Source: Candidatus Thiodiazotropha sp. (ex Monitilora ramsayi) (GTDB lineage: Bacteria > Pseudomonadota > Gammaproteobacteria > Chromatiales > Chromatiaceae). From it: a stretch of 64,000 nt of DNA. The notes under the pieces are model-generated. The model worked only from the letters and a program-made list of their open reading frames with translations, had not been told where the DNA came from and searched no databases. The stretch is from contig JAHXIP010000001.1 in NCBI GenBank assembly GCA_025655575.1, positions 372,001 through 436,000 on the forward strand, read 5' to 3'. Positions 7,518 through 17,360 of this stretch are shown here, piece by piece. The first letter of the stretch is position 1. Every line of letters begins with the position of its first letter. The position numbers were made by a program, and so were the translations under genes.

Positions 7518-10394
7518 TCAATAATTTGAGGAAAGCGCAAGTCGTGCCGGATTGGATCGGTTTCCAAGATGAATGGCAGCAGGATTGGTATATGTATCCA
7601 GGGTTGAAACGCGCTTACTCGTTTGTAAGGGAAAATTTTCCAACTGAAACATCGTTGTCGTTATGGGCGTGTGGGTCGACTCATTTTCAGCAAAGCGGTT
7701 TGCAAGGATGGCCGAAAGATTACGGAACAGTTGATAGATAATATGGGGATAGAACCGGGCGCCTCGCTGGATAGAGTCCCAGGTTAGTACCAGAACTTTG
7801 CTGTCTTCCAATGCGATCGCTGTCGAGTTCCGTGCGCTCTCGCAGAGCAGGGCGGTGAGGCCAAAGACATGACCGGCTTCGATAGGCAGGGTAGATTCAA
7901 CGGTGGTATCTTGCCTGACAGTAGAGACCTCACCCCTGCCTTCAAGAAGAATAAACATCTCTTTACCCTCCTCTCCTTTATACATGATGGCCTCTCCGGC
8001 TTTGTAGTCACGTACCTGGCTCATCAAAATGACCCGCTTGATCTGGCGGGGCAGCATGCCTTTGAAAAGGGGGCAGTCGTGAATAAGACCGCGACGCAAC
8101 TCAAGAGACAACAGATCCCACAAAGTGATCAGACGCGTGGACGAGAGCAGAAGGGGAGTAATGAAGAAGTTGGCGTAATAGGCCAGGAGTATAACCATGC
8201 CACTCAATACGCCAAAGTATGCGATAGGCGTGAAACTGGAGAAGACCATGACACCCAGCCCCAGGAATAGAGCGATAGTAGCAGCGGTGATCGGCGTGGC
8301 TTCTTCCTGCATGGTCATCTGAATGGCCCGGGCCTCACTTTTATGCTGAGTCAGTGCACGGTTATAACGGACCATAAAATGCATGGTGTTATCCACACAG
8401 ATGCCTAAGGCAATTGCCGCTATCATGGAGGTGGCGCTATCCAGTGGGATGCCAGTGAATCCCATGACCCCAAAGAGCATGATGATCGGGAACAGATTCG
8501 GCAGAGTCGCAAGTAAGCCGGCCTTTACGTTGACAAAGAGCAGAGAGATTACCGTAAAGATTACCAGCAGCATCAGCCCCAGGGATTTTGCCTGTCCCTC
8601 CGCCATTTTGTCGGCAGTCTGGCTGGTGAGTATGGATTCGCCGGTGATGTCTACGTGTAGACCATGGTCGATATTGTTGTCGATAAATGATTGAAGTTCG
8701 GCCAGTGCCATATTCAGATCGTATGAAGCATACAGGTTGTGTCGTACGACAATTCTGGCTTGACTGAAGTCTGGTGATACATACCCCTTGATGTTCTTGT
8801 GATTGATAAAGTTATTCAGTTCGCTCAGCACCTCATCATCATCAGGTAGCTCAAGCATTCCGGAATCGTTCATTGCACTATTAAGCAGGGCCAGATAATC
8901 CGTAATCGAAATATTGGAATCGAATGATGGGGAGCTATCCAGATAGTCCTGAATCTTGACCACTTCCTCCAGGTAACGGGATCGTAAAAATGTATCTTCG
9001 ATGTCACCATCCAGAATGATGGAGAAGGACTCCATACCGGATAACTGATCATGCAGGGTCATTGCCCGATATTTGACCGGTGAGCTTTCATTGAAATAGT
9101 CGAGGATGTTGTTGTTCACCTGTATCGATAAGCTTCCATAGGCGGCAATGGCGAGCAATGACAGAGTGAATAGCAGGATTCTGCTTTTCCTGTGCTGTAC
9201 GAGATGACAAACATTGCCGATTGCACGGTGGGTCAGATTGCGCTTCTTATTACGTACAGTCGGATGCCGGTCACCGAAAAATCGGAGATAGACGGGGATC
9301 AGCGCAGCAGTGATAAGAAAATTAAAGGCCAGCCCAGTGGAAGCTACCAGTCCGAACTCATACAGTAACTGGATCGGATTCACGATAATCGATAAAAAAC
9401 CGAGATAAGAAGTAAAAAATGTCAGCAGCACAGCCAATCCCATGCGCCTGGCCATATATTGGATGGATAGATGGCGTCCATGACCGGCAATGACACCTTT
9501 CTGGTATTCTGAGATCAGATGTATGTCCTCCGTCGATCCGATAATGATCAGCATCACCGGCACGATGGCGGTCATCACATTAACCGGGATACCGAGAGCC
9601 GCCATGCCGCCCAGTGTCCAGAGAATACTGAGACCGGCTGTAAGCAGAGGGATGATGGCAGCGTTGGCTCTGCGCAAGGTAATAGCCAGCGTGAGCAGAA
9701 GGACTATCACTGCCAGAGGCAGTAGTGTTTTCTGATCCTTTTGGATTAACTCACTGACAAGTGTCCTGATATAGGGCTGACCCACCTGAAACACTTCATT
9801 AAATTGTGTTTCCAGGGGGGTAATTGTTTTCCTGATACTGGCCGCCACCTCAGCATCAAATTCCGGATCTTTGTAAGCTGGATTGATATGTACGTTAATG
9901 GCCATTGCCGTACCGTCTTCCGAGAGTAGGTTATGGCGTACAAACGGGTTCTTGAGTGCTTGCTGGCGGATGCGTTCGGCTTGTTCAGGTGTTTTTGGGT
10001 TTTCCTTTAGATATGGATCGGTATAGACGGAATCGTCTATAACTCTGATATTGGGTAAAGAGAAGAGGCTGTCCGTTCTTTCTACGAAGGGCAGTGATTC
10101 GAGGTTGGCGACAGCCGTGCGGAGTGCCTCAAGTTTGTCGTCGTTGAATAGGCGATGATCGCTGATAAATATTTGGGTAATATTATCTGCGCCAAATGTG
10201 GCTACTACGCTTTCATGGAACACCTTTGCCGGGTCGTTCTCCATAGCCAGACCCTGTGACGAGACATGGATCTGCAACCGATGCAGTTGAGAGGCGGCTC
10301 CAACGGATACCAGTAGGATTGCGAGGAGTACGGGCCATGGATGTGCCGAAGCCAGGTTGAGTAGTTTTCTCATGACCGGTATCCGCCTTAACAC
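7518..10394 (-). CDS. MMPL/RND-type exporter with C-terminal cyclic-nucleotide-binding domain
   Basis: A protein of about 950 residues. A GTG at 10394 opens the frame and an ATG at 10373 (MRKLLNLASAHPW) is an equally good start. It shows two repeats of the RND sterol-sensing/MMPL layout: a first membrane helix, a periplasmic loop of about 200 residues, then a block of five helices (LLPLAVIVLLLTLAITL onward), repeated in the second half (GLMLLVIFTVISLLFV, then ALGICVDNTMHFMVRYNRAL). Residues about 775-900 form a Crp-like cNMP-binding fold (YKAGEAIMYKGEEGKEMFILLEGRGEV by position about 795-820; then GLTALLCESARNSTAIA). The HAE3/MMPL family exports lipids and hydrophobic compounds; the attached nucleotide-sensing domain suggests allosteric control. 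It is monocistronic here. Confidence 0.85.
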   Translation of the reverse strand: MLRRIPVMRKLLNLASAHPWPVLLAILLVSVGAASQLHRLQIHVSSQGLAMENDPAKVFHESVVATFGADNITQIFISDHRLFNDDKLEALRTAVANLESLPFVERTDSLFSLPNIRVIDDSVYTDPYLKENPKTPEQAERIRQQALKNPFVRHNLLSEDGTAMAINVHINPAYKDPEFDAEVAASIRKTITPLETQFNEVFQVGQPYIRTLVSELIQKDQKTLLPLAVIVLLLTLAITLRRANAAIIPLLTAGLSILWTLGGMAALGIPVNVMTAIVPVMLIIIGSTEDIHLISEYQKGVIAGHGRHLSIQYMARRMGLAVLLTFFTSYLGFLSIIVNPIQLLYEFGLVASTGLAFNFLITAALIPVYLRFFGDRHPTVRNKKRNLTHRAIGNVCHLVQHRKSRILLFTLSLLAIAAYGSLSIQVNNNILDYFNESSPVKYRAMTLHDQLSGMESFSIILDGDIEDTFLRSRYLEEVVKIQDYLDSSPSFDSNISITDYLALLNSAMNDSGMLELPDDDEVLSELNNFINHKNIKGYVSPDFSQARIVVRHNLYASYDLNMALAELQSFIDNNIDHGLHVDITGESILTSQTADKMAEGQAKSLGLMLLVIFTVISLLFVNVKAGLLATLPNLFPIIMLFGVMGFTGIPLDSATSMIAAIALGICVDNTMHFMVRYNRALTQHKSEARAIQMTMQEEATPITAATIALFLGLGVMVFSSFTPIAYFGVLSGMVILLAYYANFFITPLLLSSTRLITLWDLLSLELRRGLIHDCPLFKGMLPRQIKRVILMSQVRDYKAGEAIMYKGEEGKEMFILLEGRGEVSTVRQDTTVESTLPIEAGHVFGLTALLCESARNSTAIALEDSKVLVLTWDSIQRGARFYPHIIYQLFRNLSAILANRFAENESTHTPITTTMFQLENFPLQTSKRVSTLDTYTNPAAIHLGNRSNPARLALSSNY

Positions 10395-10616
10395 CCCTGA
10401 ATAGGGAATAAATCCTCATTTCTTATCAATGCGGAAGTTTGACCCAGTTTGACCCCTGTCATCATCGTAATCTTCTCCATGGCTGAATCGTGAAGCAAAG
10501 CGGTTTTGCTCACTATGGGAGAAATTATGGGAGGTGCTGGTTTCAGTATGACTTCGTTAAGTCGGCTTTATTGTTTGATTTGTAACGCTCTGGTGAAACA
10601 GGTTTGAAACAAAGCG

Positions 10617-13600
10617 TCAGCCTTGTTCGATGCGGGCAACAAGTGTCAGTACCTGTTCTGGTGTGAAGGGTTTTTCCAGCAAGGGGGCACCGGTCTCTTT
10701 AAGAAAGGGGGCAATGGCGGCCGAGAGGGTGTCGCCTGTAATAAAAGCCGTGTGCCGTAACAGATCTGGATGTTGCTGCTTCAGTGCGCGCCAGAGGCCG
10801 GGGCCATCCATGTCCGGCATACGAATATCGGAGAGAATCAGATCACAGGCATGGTTCTCCAGCCAGTTTATGGCCTCAATTCCGCCACTCACCCAAGTAG
10901 CCTGAATGCCAGCTGATTGGAGGATCTCCACCAGCAGGTCGGCAACCTCCGGTTCGTCTTCAACAATCAGGGCATAACCGCCCTGTGATTCTGTGAGTTC
11001 GGGTGATTCAATGGTAGGCTCATTGGTTGTGCTTTGTAGATGCAGAGGAAGCCAGAGCGTGAAAGTCGCTCCACGCTTCGTATCCTCTAATTGCAACTTG
11101 CCGCCGTGCTCCCGCGCAATACTCCGACTGACAGACAGGCCGATTCCTGTACCCACATTCCCACTTTTAGTGGTAAAAAAGGGATCGAATATCCGCTGAC
11201 GCAGTTCATCCGGGACACCCGGACCATTGTCAGTCACACGGCAATAGACGCCACCTGATGCTTCACCTGTTTCGATGATGATATGGCGCGGTTCCGGTTG
11301 CTCCGTAAGCATATGCTGTGCATTGACCAACAGATTGATAATGATCTGTCCGATCTGATCGACATCCATCTGTTGTTCCGACGGATGGTTTGACAAACGG
11401 GGTTCCAGCTCGATACCTGAGGTACGTAGTCCATAGCCCAGTAGTTCGATCGCACTTGTCACCACGTCATTAAGATTGCCAGGTTTGCGTTCTGGCGGTT
11501 TTTGTCTGGCCATACCCAGAAATGTCCGAACGATACGGCCGCAACGGTCAGCGGCGGTGTGGATTTTCTCCACATCTGTCTTGATGGCAGGATCCGTTAT
11601 CTTATTCTCCAATAAGGCTGTACGTCCCATCAGTATGGCCAGGGGATTGTTGAGTTCATGGGCAACACCGGCTAACAGTTCACCCATGGCGGAGAGCTTC
11701 TCGCTCTGGCGCAAGGCCTCCCGTTGATGGGCAAGTTCTTCTGCCACCCTTTTTTGTTCCGTGATGTCCCGGGTAATGGTAAGAATATGAGGTTGACCCC
11801 GGTAGGGCATGGGAATGCTTCTCGACTCCAGATCTATGAGGGTGCCGTCTTTGTGGATCACTCTGGTTTCGGTTGAGGCAGCTTTGGCTGTGGCCACATC
11901 CGATTTGAACTTCTTCAAAGAGGCATGTGAGGAGGCGTGAATATGTTCGTGGAAGGGTTTTTTGAAAAACTCCTTTTGTGTATAGCCGGCCATCTTCCAG
12001 GCTGCTGGGTTGGCATCCACCATTTTTCCCTGTGCATCCCAGAGAATCAGCGCGTCGCTCGCAGTGTTGAAGATGGATCGGTACTGTTCTTCGCTGGCTC
12101 GTAGCGCCATCTCTGCAGCCTGTTTTCCGGTCAGGTCCGTGAGAAAGGCGGTGAAATAGTTGCTGTCTCCGACCCGGTTGGCAGAGATGGAGAGTTCCAC
12201 CGGGAATTCGCTACCATCGGCACGTATCGCCGTCAGTTCCAGTCGTTTACCAAGTACCCGGGCTTCACCGGTGCGCAGGTAGCGGGCTAAACCTTTACTA
12301 TGGGCCTTACGATGGGTTTGCGGAATAATCAGATCGGTCAGATTACGGCCGATGGCCTGGTGCCTGTCATAGCCAAACATCTCCACGGATGCCGGATTGA
12401 ATTCAACCACGTGTCCGGCTTCATCGATAGTAATGATGCCCAGCAGGGACTTTTCCACAATGGCCGACTTGAAGGCCTCGCTTTCCCGCAGCTTGCGATT
12501 TGCCTCCCGGTATTGTGCCTCGCTGGCCCGTAACTTCTCCTCGGCCTCCTTGCGGGCGGTGATTTCCCGTGTGAATGCCAGTATTCGCTCCTGCCCACCT
12601 ATGGAAGCGCGTCGGATGAAGACCTCATCCCAGTGTAGGCTGCCATCGCGGTTCTTGCGATGCCATTCGAAACACAATTGCTCACCTGCAACTGCTCGCG
12701 CCATGAGTTTTTCGGCATCCTCCTGGGTATAAGGTGGTACGCTGGAACTGATCATGCCGACATCGACTTCGCGCATCTCTTCTCTGGTGTAGCCATATGC
12801 CTCACAGGCTTTCCGGTTGACATCGAGAATGGCGCCGGTATCCATGTCGTGTACGAAGATGGCGTCTTCGGAAGCCTCGAAGATGGCGCGATAACTTGCC
12901 TCCGATGCGCGCAAGGCTACATCGGTGTGCTCGCGCTCCAGCTCGTTGGCTGCCCGGCCAGCGAATACCTGGAGTATCGATTCAATCAGCTTTTCATCCT
13001 GCAGTGGTTGGCTGTGAAGCACAGCCAGCAGGCCAAGAACGTTTCCCTCGGTATTGAACAACGGAATCGCCGCATAGCTTTCCATGTTGATCTCCTGCAA
13101 CAATACATCTTCAGGAAAACGCTGCTGAATGGTGTCCCCATAGAAACGAAACTGTTGCCCGACCACATTCGCGCAAGGGCTGCCATCAAGAGAGTAGGAG
13201 ATATTCCCGCCAATCCGGCCATGGGCGTAGAGTGCCCGGGTTCGAATCTGATTTTCTTGCTCTAAAACCCCGATGAATGCGTAGTCTGTACCGACTGCTT
13301 TTGATAGGTGCGTGACGAGGGAGTTGAATACATCTTCACTCTGAGCTTCTGAGATCCCCAGTGCCGCCTGGCGCAGTGCCTCTTCGGATTGCTTGCGTTT
13401 TGTGATGTCTGTGGAGATGCCGCAGACGGCATAGATATTTCCCTTACTGTCGTAGAGAGGGAATTTATTGGAAATGTAGGTATGCACGCCGTCATCAAGG
13501 GTCGCTTTTTCTTCAAATTCCATGACGGTATCTTGCTCCATGACCTGCCGGTCGTTGTTGCGAAACTCAGCTGCGGTTTCCGCTGGGAACAATTCATCGA

Positions 13601-15086
13601 GTTGCTTACCGATGGTCTCCTCTTGCGTAATATCAAGCAGACGTAGGAAAGGTTGGTTGACCAGTAGAAAACGGTCTTGCAGATCGCGGACATAGACCAC
13701 TGCTGAAGAGTTGTTCAGGATTTGCTGAAGACGTTCTTCACTGGACTGTAATCTTTGTGTTGCTTCACGCGTGTTGCTGAATGCACGCGTGACAGAGGCG
13801 ACCCAGGTCTGCCACAGGGGGGGGAGGTTTGGTTCCTTGACTAAAGGGTTACGCGATGCTTCTCGAATGTAGTGCACTAGTGCCAGAGCCGGGCTGATGA
13901 ATTCCCTTTTCAACAAGTAGAGAGCAAGGAAGATGGTTGCAATCAGGACCAGCAGTATCACGGCATAGGGTAGCACTCGTGACCACATGAGGTTCGTAAT
14001 CTCTTCATTGCGGACAAGATAAACCAGCGTCCAGGGAGCGTGTTCGGCATTTTGAGCCACCAGGGTATGGGTGGTGGTTTGCAGTGGCTTGCCTGCAGCA
14101 CGTAATGCGACGGATATCTTTTCGGCATTGAGTGCTTCCGGTGCCACATCGACTGCCTTTTGTAGCATATCCTTGGGTGATCCGGCAGAATCTGCCAGCA
14201 GCATTCCCGTATTATCGAGAACCACCAGCCGACCAAGATCCAGAGGCAATTCGGCAAGAAAAATTTCCAGTGTGGCAAGCCTCAGATCGGTACCGACAAT
14301 ACCGAGGAAATTCCCGTCGACATAGACGGGCGCACCATATGACACCATGGCGCCGGTTCCGCCGGCATCGATGTAGGGGGCAGTCCAGTAAGGTTTATGC
14401 AGGGGATTCTTTTCAGGTGTGCCTGCGAGGTAAATTTCGTATTCAAACCAAGCGTCAAGTGCAATTGCCGGCGTTTCATAGCCGCCGGTCTCCAACAACT
14501 GGTCTGTGCTCATCCACGGATAGAGAGCGATGAAGCCTTCTTTCGCTGAAAAAAAGTAAGACCATTGAAAATAAGGTGTCACGCTATGCTTGAGTCGGGC
14601 AAGGGCAAAAAATTCCAGCGCATGATCAAGAAAGATCCTGCCGACCTCGGGCCGGCGCGGATCACCGGCATGCCAGACCAGCTGTCCAATCAATTCCCTT
14701 TTGTCTTCCGGTACATTATCCAGGCTATAGACTTCAGTTGTCGTTGCCCCATCGATTCGTGGAGAGTAGTAGGCCCTTAGCTCACTAGGATGACTGGGAG
14801 GGCTTCGTAGGAAGCTCTCCGACCAGTTTTGCATCTGCAGAACATGGTCGTTGGCGAGTTTGGCAATGCCCTCCAGTGCAATTGAATAGCGAGCGGTATT
14901 CTGAGAGAGATCACGTGATATCTGTGTGCGTAAATCATGATACTGGTTGATAGCCAACACCATGATGACGAAAAAAAGCGGTAAGGTAACAACAAATATC
15001 AGCCAGCGGTAGCGAGTTGTCAGGCGTAGATCTGAACGGCTGTCGTTTTCGTGTTTCAATTTTAATGGCGTATCTTCTACAAGCAT
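10617..15086 (-). CDS. Hybrid sensor histidine kinase with dCache, GAF, four PAS domains and a receiver
   Basis: A 1489-residue inner-membrane kinase. Domains in order: TM helix 28-47, periplasmic double-Cache-like sensor about 50-365, TM helix 371-393, PAS about 448-565, GAF about 570-720, PAS about 728-848, PAS about 868-990, PAS about 998-1113, HisKA with the phosphorylatable His at 1143 in VAHELNNPLA, HATPase with NLLVNA (N box), VTDNGPG and GTGIGLSV, then a receiver (1370-1489) whose phosphoacceptor is Asp1420 in LILSDIRMP. The gene begins two bases after the stop of the OmpR-type regulator, so they form a two-gene operon. The ligand is unknown; the dCache domain points to a small extracellular molecule such as an amino or carboxylic acid, and the PAS/GAF array to additional cytosolic inputs. 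Confidence 0.93.
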   Translation of the reverse strand: MLVEDTPLKLKHENDSRSDLRLTTRYRWLIFVVTLPLFFVIMVLAINQYHDLRTQISRDLSQNTARYSIALEGIAKLANDHVLQMQNWSESFLRSPPSHPSELRAYYSPRIDGATTTEVYSLDNVPEDKRELIGQLVWHAGDPRRPEVGRIFLDHALEFFALARLKHSVTPYFQWSYFFSAKEGFIALYPWMSTDQLLETGGYETPAIALDAWFEYEIYLAGTPEKNPLHKPYWTAPYIDAGGTGAMVSYGAPVYVDGNFLGIVGTDLRLATLEIFLAELPLDLGRLVVLDNTGMLLADSAGSPKDMLQKAVDVAPEALNAEKISVALRAAGKPLQTTTHTLVAQNAEHAPWTLVYLVRNEEITNLMWSRVLPYAVILLVLIATIFLALYLLKREFISPALALVHYIREASRNPLVKEPNLPPLWQTWVASVTRAFSNTREATQRLQSSEERLQQILNNSSAVVYVRDLQDRFLLVNQPFLRLLDITQEETIGKQLDELFPAETAAEFRNNDRQVMEQDTVMEFEEKATLDDGVHTYISNKFPLYDSKGNIYAVCGISTDITKRKQSEEALRQAALGISEAQSEDVFNSLVTHLSKAVGTDYAFIGVLEQENQIRTRALYAHGRIGGNISYSLDGSPCANVVGQQFRFYGDTIQQRFPEDVLLQEINMESYAAIPLFNTEGNVLGLLAVLHSQPLQDEKLIESILQVFAGRAANELEREHTDVALRASEASYRAIFEASEDAIFVHDMDTGAILDVNRKACEAYGYTREEMREVDVGMISSSVPPYTQEDAEKLMARAVAGEQLCFEWHRKNRDGSLHWDEVFIRRASIGGQERILAFTREITARKEAEEKLRASEAQYREANRKLRESEAFKSAIVEKSLLGIITIDEAGHVVEFNPASVEMFGYDRHQAIGRNLTDLIIPQTHRKAHSKGLARYLRTGEARVLGKRLELTAIRADGSEFPVELSISANRVGDSNYFTAFLTDLTGKQAAEMALRASEEQYRSIFNTASDALILWDAQGKMVDANPAAWKMAGYTQKEFFKKPFHEHIHASSHASLKKFKSDVATAKAASTETRVIHKDGTLIDLESRSIPMPYRGQPHILTITRDITEQKRVAEELAHQREALRQSEKLSAMGELLAGVAHELNNPLAILMGRTALLENKITDPAIKTDVEKIHTAADRCGRIVRTFLGMARQKPPERKPGNLNDVVTSAIELLGYGLRTSGIELEPRLSNHPSEQQMDVDQIGQIIINLLVNAQHMLTEQPEPRHIIIETGEASGGVYCRVTDNGPGVPDELRQRIFDPFFTTKSGNVGTGIGLSVSRSIAREHGGKLQLEDTKRGATFTLWLPLHLQSTTNEPTIESPELTESQGGYALIVEDEPEVADLLVEILQSAGIQATWVSGGIEAINWLENHACDLILSDIRMPDMDGPGLWRALKQQHPDLLRHTAFITGDTLSAAIAPFLKETGAPLLEKPFTPEQVLTLVARIEQG

Positions 15087-15088
15087 CG

Positions 15089-15793
15089 TTACGGCTTCAC
15101 GTAGATATAGCCGACGCCGCGTACGGTCTTGATCACTTCAGGTTTTTCCGGGTTCCGCTCAATCTTTCGTCTGAGTCGCATGATGCGAAGATCGATTGAG
15201 CGATCAAACACGCCCCAGTCCTTGTTATGCGCAAGATCCATGAGCTGGTCCCTGTTTAACGCCCGGTTGGGATGCTCGGTGAATACTTTGAGTAGATCAA
15301 ACTCCATGGCGGTTAACGGCATTTCACTGCCTTTAGCGTCGTATAGCTTATGCATAGCCATATCGAGCTCGCAGGTGCCGAAGTGGATTCGGCCTGAATG
15401 CGTGGGTGATTGGGTCTCTTCTGTCAGGCGTCGCAGTACACTCTTGACACGAGCAAGCAATTCCCTCAGGTCGAAGGGTTTTGGGATGTAATCGTCTGCT
15501 CCCATTTCCAGTCCGACAACCCGATCAACAACATCTGCTGCAGTGGTGAGCATGATGATACCCACCCCATGATGCTGCTCCCGAATCCAGCGCGCCAGTG
15601 ACAGGCCGTCTTCACCGGGCATACGAATGTCGAGGATTGCCAGATCTGGATTTTTTATATTGAAAAGCTTCCGCGCCTCTGCCGCACTGCCTGCGGTATG
15701 AACCTCCAGTCCCTGGTCAGTAAAGTACTCAGAGAGAATTTCACACAACTCTGGCTCATCGTCCACGACAAATAGTGTAGAGGGTTGAGACAT
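15089..15793 (-). CDS. OmpR/PhoB-type response regulator
   Basis: A 234-residue regulator with an N-terminal receiver (acidic pocket DDEP at 11-14, phosphoacceptor Asp55 in LAILDIRMPG, switch Thr in LTTA, Lys in IPKPF) and a C-terminal winged helix of the Trans_reg_C type ending RTVRGVGYIYVKP. It is the first gene of the operon and its TAA is two bases before the kinase start. Its partner kinase already carries its own receiver, so phosphotransfer could be direct from the HisKA domain or branched. The region upstream holds a tandem ACAATT repeat (15873-15887) of the direct-repeat type that OmpR-family proteins often bind, but this is only suggestive. Confidence 0.95.
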   Translation of the reverse strand: MSQPSTLFVVDDEPELCEILSEYFTDQGLEVHTAGSAAEARKLFNIKNPDLAILDIRMPGEDGLSLARWIREQHHGVGIIMLTTAADVVDRVVGLEMGADDYIPKPFDLRELLARVKSVLRRLTEETQSPTHSGRIHFGTCELDMAMHKLYDAKGSEMPLTAMEFDLLKVFTEHPNRALNRDQLMDLAHNKDWGVFDRSIDLRIMRLRRKIERNPEKPEVIKTVRGVGYIYVKP

Positions 15794-16115
15794 ATGGTTT
15801 TTTCCAAGTCGGCTGAGATAGCGCTTTTTCTAAGAATAGTCCCAATCTCTCAATGATAGAAAGCATCCTGATACAATTGAAACAATTCTGAAAAAAGGGA
15901 ATGCGCTTGGGGTAATGTCAGATCGGGGGATTCAGTACAGGAGGTATGCTAGGTGCTAAGGCTTTCATGAGCCACAAAACGAAATTATTTGTGATGGCAA
16001 GTTCATAGCGTCCTGGCACTGAAGAATTGGGGAGATGTATTTTTCTCTATAGGCCAAGACATGATATTGAAGTATCGAATAGTTACCCATTCGCTATAAC
16101 CATAGAGGTGTCCTG
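15794..16115. other. Intergenic region between divergent response regulator and GFA gene
   Basis: 322 bases without a convincing gene. It must contain promoters for both divergent genes. I see a direct repeat ACAATTGAAACAATTCTG (15873-15890) with a 9-base period, about 80 bases upstream of the response regulator start, and an isolated AGGAGG at 15939 that sits only one base before an ATG opening a 20-codon frame, which I do not regard as a gene. No terminator-like hairpin is evident. Confidence 0.4.
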
Positions 16116-16538
16116 ATGACGGATCACGAGGTGAAAGGCAGTTGTCTATGTCGGAAAGTCAGTTATGTCATTCGGGGAGATCTCGGAATCTTCCAATATT
16201 GCCACTGCTCACGTTGCCGAAAATTTACAGGCAGCGCCTTCGCCGCCAATCTGCTGGTATCTCCTGCTGATTTCCAATGGCTGACTGGAGAGTCATATGT
16301 CGGCCGGTATACGCCAGGGGGTGTCAGACATTTTGCCACCGGCTTTTGCAAGGTATGTGGTTCGTCACTTCCCTGGTTGGCACAGAGTGGCAAAACAGTG
16401 GTAATACCCGCGGGAACCCTTGATGAGGATCCGCAAATCAGGCCCATACAAAATATCTACTGCGCCTCACAGGCAGTTTGGTATACGCAACCTGGTTTTT
16501 TGCCTGAGCATGATGAGCTACCGCCAAAGAAGCCCTAG
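16116..16538 (+). CDS. GFA / CENP-V family protein (glutathione-dependent formaldehyde-activating enzyme-like)
   Basis: A 140-residue protein of the GFA (Mss4-like) zinc fold. The zinc ligands are visible as GSCLCRKVSY (Cys pair at about 9 and 11), CHCSRCRKFTG (about 29-39), and the later FCKVCGSSLP. The family name comes from an enzyme proposed to help formaldehyde react with glutathione, but most members have no proven reaction, so the substrate is open. The start ATG at 16116 follows GAGGTGTCCTG. It is a single gene followed by a damaged acetyltransferase gene. Confidence 0.85.
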   Translation: MTDHEVKGSCLCRKVSYVIRGDLGIFQYCHCSRCRKFTGSAFAANLLVSPADFQWLTGESYVGRYTPGGVRHFATGFCKVCGSSLPWLAQSGKTVVIPAGTLDEDPQIRPIQNIYCASQAVWYTQPGFLPEHDELPPKKP

Positions 16539-16590
16539 CCTTAAGTAGCTAGATATAACCTTGTGCGTCCATTCCGTAAGAGACTAAGCA

Positions 16591-17048
16591 TTGAATATTC
16601 GCCCCTATTGTATTGGAGAGGAAGCCACATTATGGCCGCTGCTTTTCAATACGGTCCGTCAGGTCAATATCAAGGATTACTCAGAGGCACAGGTCGAAGC
16701 CTGGGCACCTGGTGATTTCGACTTGGATCAGTGGGTCGTCAGGTTGCAGCAGACACAACCATGGGTTGCCGAGCAGGAGGGACAACTGCTGAACTCGACG
16801 AGTCAGGACGAATCGGTTGCTTTTACTGTCACCACGCCAGCTTGGGTAAGGGGATAGGGAGCGCTCTATTGCAAACGATCGAGGCGGAGGCGTTGCGTCT
16901 GGGGTTGGCACAGCTTTCAGTAGAGGCCAGTATCACAGCAAGGGGTTTCTTTGAGGGAAAGGGCTTTGTCATCGGTGGAGCACAGCGTGTGACGAGGCGC
17001 GGTGAGGACTTTCTCAATTATCTGATGTTTAAAAATATTGTTAATTAA
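16591..17048 (+). pseudogene. GNAT acetyltransferase (YafP-like), interrupted by a frameshift
   Basis: The first frame starts at a TTG at 16591 (MNIRPYCIGEEATLW) and matches the N-terminal half of a YafP-like GNAT up to WVAEQEGQLL, then drifts into nonsense and stops at 16857. The second half continues in another frame from about 16788 with AELDESGRIGCFYCHH, the acetyl-CoA loop LGKGIGSALL and the family-specific VEASITARGFFEGKGF, to the TAA at 17048. The break falls at CAACTGCTGAA (16783-16793). Loss of ten bases between two CTG triplets, removing roughly three codons that normally read L-G-F, would explain the frame change. Either a genuine recent pseudogene or an assembly or sequencing error; the rest of the sequence shows no other damage. 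Confidence 0.8.
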
Positions 17049-17360
17049 CTAGTTTTAAGCATCCAGATTTAATCTGGATTCTGCTATGAATGGATAGATT
17101 TTCGACTTGTGGTGTCTGTCTCTAAGCGGGATAGTCTTACCTTGAAATTTAATACCTGACTCCGTGGGTTCATGATACTGCATAGTGCTGATTCCCAAGT
17201 GGTTAAAAATACATGCTTAACAGGAGGGTGAAGCTAAGATTGTTTAATGCCATTGGGAGGGCAATATCTTGGGTGCTGCATTTGCTCTGAAAAAGCGGAT
17301 TCAGGTCATGGTGACGACGGGTCACTGAATTTTTATATCGGGAGCATTTGCAGTAACCCT
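17049..17360 (+). other. Intergenic leader of tamA
   Basis: 312 bases between the broken acetyltransferase and the start chosen for tamA. The tamA frame is open back to 17247, but the 38 residues this would add are unlike a signal peptide. A short A/T-rich hairpin (CCAGATTTAATCTGG at 17072-17086) follows the acetyltransferase stop and could be a weak terminator. No other gene or RNA was recognised. Confidence 0.4.

Noticed and set aside
7472..7741. An 89-codon plus-strand frame at the end of the exporter gene
   Set aside because: It is mostly opposite the well-supported cNMP-domain tail of the exporter and has no recognised homologue.
15946..16008. A 20-codon frame preceded by AGGAGG
   Set aside because: The ribosome site is only one base from the ATG and the peptide is not recognisable, so it is probably chance.
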